This document shows positions 61,244 through 64,000 of a stretch of 64,000 bases of DNA, one piece after another. The stretch lies in the NCBI GenBank assembly GCA_902493385.1, contig CABUPO010000002.1, forward strand, positions 266,071 through 330,070, in the 5' to 3' direction. The notes beneath the pieces are model-generated. The model did no database searches. It was not told the DNA's origin and saw only the letters and a list, made by a program, of their open reading frames with translations. Position 1 is the first letter of the stretch; every line of letters starts with the position of its first letter. Made by a program: the position numbers and the translations under genes. The stretch is from an uncultured Lachnospiraceae bacterium (GTDB taxonomy: Bacteria; Bacillota; Clostridia; Lachnospirales; Lachnospiraceae).

Positions 61244-61615
61244 ATGAAGGTAATATCAACAGACAAAGCGCCGCAGGCAATAGGACCTTACTCACAGGGC
61301 ATTATATCAGGAGGGCTGTTCTTCTCATCGGGACAGATTGCTATTAATCCCGAAACAGGAGATATATGCGGCACAACTATAGAGGAACAGACAGAGCAGG
61401 TAATGAAGAATATCGGAGAGCTTCTTTCAGCAGCCAACAGCAGCTATGAAAAGACAGTCAAGACGGTATGCTTTCTTGCTGATATGAATGATTTTGCAAA
61501 ATTTAATGAAATATACGGCTCATATTTTACAGGTAAGCCTGCAAGAAGCTGCGTTGCAGTAAAGACTCTTCCTAAAAATGTCTTATGTGAAGTAGAAGTT
61601 ATAGCAGAGGTGTGA
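61244..61615 (+). CDS. ridA: RidA family imine/enamine deaminase
   Basis: A small 123-residue YjgF/YER057c/UK114 protein. It hydrolyses the reactive 2-aminoacrylate/2-aminocrotonate released by PLP dehydratases. Typical motifs are IGPYSQGI, FSSGQIAINPETG, and ARSCVAVKTLPKN(V)LCEVE with the substrate-binding Arg. It lies five bases before the threonine ammonia-lyase gene, its functional partner, a strong contextual match. Confidence 0.95.
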   Translation: MKVISTDKAPQAIGPYSQGIISGGLFFSSGQIAINPETGDICGTTIEEQTEQVMKNIGELLSAANSSYEKTVKTVCFLADMNDFAKFNEIYGSYFTGKPARSCVAVKTLPKNVLCEVEVIAEV

Positions 61616-61619
61616 CAAA

Positions 61620-62846
61620 TTGGAAAATATAATTGAACTGGATATAGAGATGTTTGAAAAAGCGTCGGAAAAGGTACAGGAAGCAGTACTTCCCACGCCG
61701 CTTGTTTACAGTGATTTTTTCTCAAAGCAAAGCGGAAACAAAGTGTATTTGAAACCTGAAAACATACAGCATACGGGAGCATATAAAATTCGCGGCGCTT
61801 ATTTCAGGATAAGTATGCTTTCTGATGAAGAACGCAGGCGCGGGCTTATAACAGCATCAGCTGGAAATCATGCTCAGGGAGTGGCGTTTGCCTCCCAGAA
61901 GTTTGGCGCTAAAGCAGTTATAGTTATGCCTACCTCAACTCCGCTTATGAAAGTGAACAGGACCAAAAGCTATGGAGCGGAGGTGGTTCTTTACGGGGAT
62001 GTATATGACGATGCATATGCTAAAGCTATGGAGCTGTCTTCTGAACATGGGTATACGTTTATTCATCCGTTTGACGACCCGTATGTATGCGCCGGACAGG
62101 GCACAATCGCTATGGAGATTATAAAGGAGCTTCCTACGGTTGATTATATTCTCGTACCAATTGGAGGAGGCGGGCTTGCCGCAGGAGTATGTACGCTTGC
62201 CCATCTGCTTAATCCAGGCATTAAAGTAATCGGAGTTGAACCGTCAGAGGCTGACTGCATGAAGGAATCAATAAAAGCAGGCCATGTTATAACACTTGAT
62301 TCCGCCAGCACTATTGCAGACGGTACGGCTGTTAAAAGACCGGGCGACTTTACGTTCAGCGTGGTAAGCCGTTATATAGACAGTATTATAACAGTAGACG
62401 ATGAAGAGCTTATCGGAGCATATCTTGATATGGTTGAAAACCATAAAATGATCTGTGAAAATTCAGGGCTTCTTACCATTGCGGCTCTCAAACATCTTGA
62501 GTTTAAGGATAAAAAAGTTGTATCGATATTAAGCGGCGGCAACATGGATATCATAACAATGTCAAGCATGCTGCAGCACGGACTGATTCAGCGTGGAAGG
62601 GTATGTACAATTTCAGTGCTGCTTCCTGACAAGCCGGGACAGCTTGCACAGGTATCTGAAATTATCGCAGGAGAGCAGGGTAACGTAGTTAAGCTTGAGC
62701 ATAACCAGTTTGTAAGCATTAATAGAAACGCTGCCGTAGAGCTCAGGATTACTCTTGAGACCTTTGGAGAGGAACACAGGGACAGAATTGTACAGACTCT
62801 TGAAAAAGAAGGCTACAGGCCGAAGGTTGTGAGGACAAATTTATAA
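61620..62846 (+). CDS. ilvA: threonine ammonia-lyase
   Basis: PLP enzyme converting threonine to 2-oxobutyrate and ammonia. The PLP lysine is in QHTGAYKIRGA (about residue 54). SAGNHAQGVA and the phosphate-binding PIGGGGLAAG are also present. A C-terminal ACT-like domain (about 325-405, VLLPDKPGQLAQVSEIIA) occurs once. With 408 residues this is the short form, closer to catabolic TdcB-type with ACT (YbdA/IlvA2 group) than to the 500-residue IlvA. It starts with TTG after the ridA stop region and ridA detoxifies its intermediate. Confidence 0.92.
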   Translation: MENIIELDIEMFEKASEKVQEAVLPTPLVYSDFFSKQSGNKVYLKPENIQHTGAYKIRGAYFRISMLSDEERRRGLITASAGNHAQGVAFASQKFGAKAVIVMPTSTPLMKVNRTKSYGAEVVLYGDVYDDAYAKAMELSSEHGYTFIHPFDDPYVCAGQGTIAMEIIKELPTVDYILVPIGGGGLAAGVCTLAHLLNPGIKVIGVEPSEADCMKESIKAGHVITLDSASTIADGTAVKRPGDFTFSVVSRYIDSIITVDDEELIGAYLDMVENHKMICENSGLLTIAALKHLEFKDKKVVSILSGGNMDIITMSSMLQHGLIQRGRVCTISVLLPDKPGQLAQVSEIIAGEQGNVVKLEHNQFVSINRNAAVELRITLETFGEEHRDRIVQTLEKEGYRPKVVRTNL

Positions 62847-62927
62847 TTTGTTTACTTGCAATGTAGTATAGATATAGTTATACTGTACACATGTTATGTG
62901 TATCATATGCTTTGGGGTGGAATGTGT

Positions 62928-63440
62928 ATGTGGTATGTTATTCAGGTTAATACGGGTGAAGAAGAAAAAGTTCTTAGTATGTGTACCCGCGTTATTTTGA
63001 AGGATTCGTACAATGATTTGTTTATACCAAGGTATGTATGCAGCAGGAAATATATGGGCGACTGGCATAAAGAAGCGCTTATAATGTTTCCGGGATATAT
63101 ATTCGTAGATACGGATAATATTGACGCATTTACTATGCAGCTGATTAATGTATACGGTATGACCCGGATTGTTGGCGACGGTGAGATTCCGGTTCCGGTA
63201 AGCGAAAGAGAACATAAGTATCTTGCCGGTATGATGGATGCAGACCATATTATACAGATATCAACCGGATATCTTATCGGAGATAATATTGAGATAATTT
63301 CAGGACCGCTAAAGCCGTTTTCGGCAATAATTCGTAAAGTTGACAGACATAAAAGAACAGCCGAAATTGACGTAATGATGTATGGTATATCTACAAAAGC
63401 CAAAGTTGGTCTGGAGATAATAAAGAAAATTAAAAAGTAA
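62928..63440 (+). CDS. loaP: NusG-paralogue antiterminator LoaP
   Basis: NusG-family protein of about 170 residues. The N-terminal NGN domain begins MWYVIQVNTGEEEKVL and includes MFPGYIFVDTDN. The C-terminal KOW domain covers GDNIEIISGPLKPFSAIIRKVDRHKRTAEIDV, in parts. It is shorter and more divergent than housekeeping NusG. LoaP proteins promote read-through of terminators in long polysaccharide or antibiotic operons. The setting fits exactly: it is followed by a hairpin leader, two intrinsic terminators and a sugar-transferase gene. ATG 62922 is an alternative start. Confidence 0.88.
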   Translation: MWYVIQVNTGEEEKVLSMCTRVILKDSYNDLFIPRYVCSRKYMGDWHKEALIMFPGYIFVDTDNIDAFTMQLINVYGMTRIVGDGEIPVPVSEREHKYLAGMMDADHIIQISTGYLIGDNIEIISGPLKPFSAIIRKVDRHKRTAEIDVMMYGISTKAKVGLEIIKKIKK

Positions 63441-63593
63441 ATTTGCCTTATAGGAAACTATGACTTATAATCGTAGCCTTGTCTCGTTGTAAGAGGATAG
63501 TGGACATACTTGTGTTTTGAGATTTATGTATTACTATGCGGTAATACATAAAATGGCGAAGCTATGCCAAAATATAGACATATAAGCATTTAT

Positions 63594-63617
63594 AAAAGAG
63601 CCGAAAGGCTCTTTTTT
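63594..63617 (+). terminator. intrinsic terminator 1 in leader
   Basis: AAAAGAGCC-GAAA-GGCTCTTTT with T run (stem 63594-63602/63607-63615). Confidence 0.9.
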
Positions 63618-63644
63618 GATGTTTTTAATATAGGGCAAAAATTC

Positions 63645-63668
63645 AAGTCACCTTCGGGTGGCTTTTTT
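63645..63668 (+). terminator. intrinsic terminator 2 in leader
   Basis: AAGTCACC-TTCG-GGTGGCTT with T run (stem 63645-63652/63657-63664, one G-U). Confidence 0.88.
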
Positions 63669-63678
63669 GTGGAGTAAT

Positions 63679-64000
63679 ATGGGAAATCAGGATAAACAGA
63701 AACTAAGAATAGCTATGTTTGGCCATAAGCGTGTTCCATCACGTGAAGGCGGAATTGAAGTTGTCGTAGAGGAACTGGCAGTACGTATGGCTGCCTGCGG
63801 ACATAAGGTTACATGTTACAACAGAGCCGGACATCATGTAAGCGGCGCTTGTTTTGATGAAAAGACAGGTAAGGAATATAAGGGAATAAGGCTTAAAACT
63901 GTTCCGACAATTGAAAAGAAGGGACTGTCTGCAGTAACTTCCTCATTATTTGCCGCCTTATGCAGCGCCTTTGGCAGATATGATATTGTGCATATTCATG
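63679..64000 (+). CDS. glycosyltransferase, DUF1972/GT4 type (partial)
   Basis: An ATG at 63679 opens a frame that runs to the window edge (107 residues seen). The start RIAMFGHKRVPSREGGIEVVVEEL matches, in parts, the DUF1972 N-terminal domain of GT4 rhamnosyl/galactosyl transferases (GTRG.P..YGG.E pattern). GGAG precedes the start. It is the first gene of what is probably a capsule or exopolysaccharide operon placed under LoaP control. The catalytic C-terminal domain lies beyond the window. Confidence 0.85.
   Translation, partial: MGNQDKQKLRIAMFGHKRVPSREGGIEVVVEELAVRMAACGHKVTCYNRAGHHVSGACFDEKTGKEYKGIRLKTVPTIEKKGLSAVTSSLFAALCSAFGRYDIVHIH

Larger units (their letters stand above)
63441..63678 (+). 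promoter_or_regulatory. leader of polysaccharide operon, probable LoaP target
   Basis: The 238-base leader contains a perfect 10-bp hairpin TATGTATTAC/GTAATACATA with a six-base loop (63525-63534/63541-63550) and a smaller TGGC/GCCA hairpin near 63554-63569. Two intrinsic terminators and the ribosome binding site GGAG (63671-63674) follow. LoaP is known to act through an RNA hairpin in the 5' leader, so the 63525 hairpin is the candidate element. A clear -35/-10 pair was not identified. Confidence 0.6.

Overview
The window looks like a chromosomal segment of a low-GC, Gram-positive anaerobe, most likely a member of the Lachnospiraceae (Clostridia). The pointers are the AT-rich codon use, GGAGG-type ribosome binding sites, lysine-rich Ig-like surface domains, a DUF1836 protein, Tn916-type accessory modules and a LoaP/NusG paralogue in front of a sugar-transferase operon. 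I cannot fix the genus from this sequence alone.

Left core (1-10515): an M14 carboxypeptidase, a heterodimeric ABC exporter with one degenerate ATP site, a LacI-type regulator, two secreted proteins that share the same Ig-like N-terminal module (one carries a CE1-type esterase), DUF1836, and the 23S rRNA uracil methyltransferase RlmD/RumA.

Variable region (about 10.5-42.1 kb). The first part (10.8-25.9 kb) is a patchwork of short accessory genes and wreckage: an Mrr-like nuclease, a FadR-type regulator with a chloramphenicol-acetyltransferase-like gene, the sigma/HTH/Cys-rich KTR tail of a Tn916-type element, an IstB fragment, an intact Fic protein framed by two copies of a CGTCCA repeat module, a gutted second Fic gene, MarR, a frameshifted RNHCP gene, RtcB, two unrelated ATPases and a DUF2971 protein. 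The second part is two tandem integrative elements. Each ends with xis and a Tn916-type tyrosine integrase, and both are inserted at the start codon of a low-molecular-weight protein tyrosine phosphatase gene. Three copies of the first ~31 bp of that gene, at 25940, 35295 and 42108, mark the junctions. Element A (25940-35294) carries a complete BfiI/NgoFVII-like restriction-modification system: controller protein with C-boxes, a phospholipase-D-fold nuclease and two adenine methyltransferases. It also holds a dying IS200/IS605 copy and a Rep_trans-type replication protein. Element B (35295-42107) carries a TetR-regulated MATE pump, a cytidylate-kinase-like protein, sigma/HTH regulators and a frameshifted DnaC-like ATPase.

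Right core (42108-64000): the intact phosphatase; argG divergent from argCJBD across an intergenic region with a 15-bp perfect inverted repeat that looks like an arginine operator; an esterase and a DMT transporter; a competence cluster (comEA, a two-component system, a GerMN lipoprotein, comEC); a predicted (alpha/alpha)6-barrel glycosidase; tRNA-Ser(CGA); holA; two glycosyltransferases; RidA with threonine ammonia-lyase; and LoaP. LoaP is followed by a hairpin leader and two intrinsic terminators before a sugar-transferase gene that runs off the window, which is the expected layout for processive antitermination of a polysaccharide operon.

I found no rRNA and no CRISPR array.
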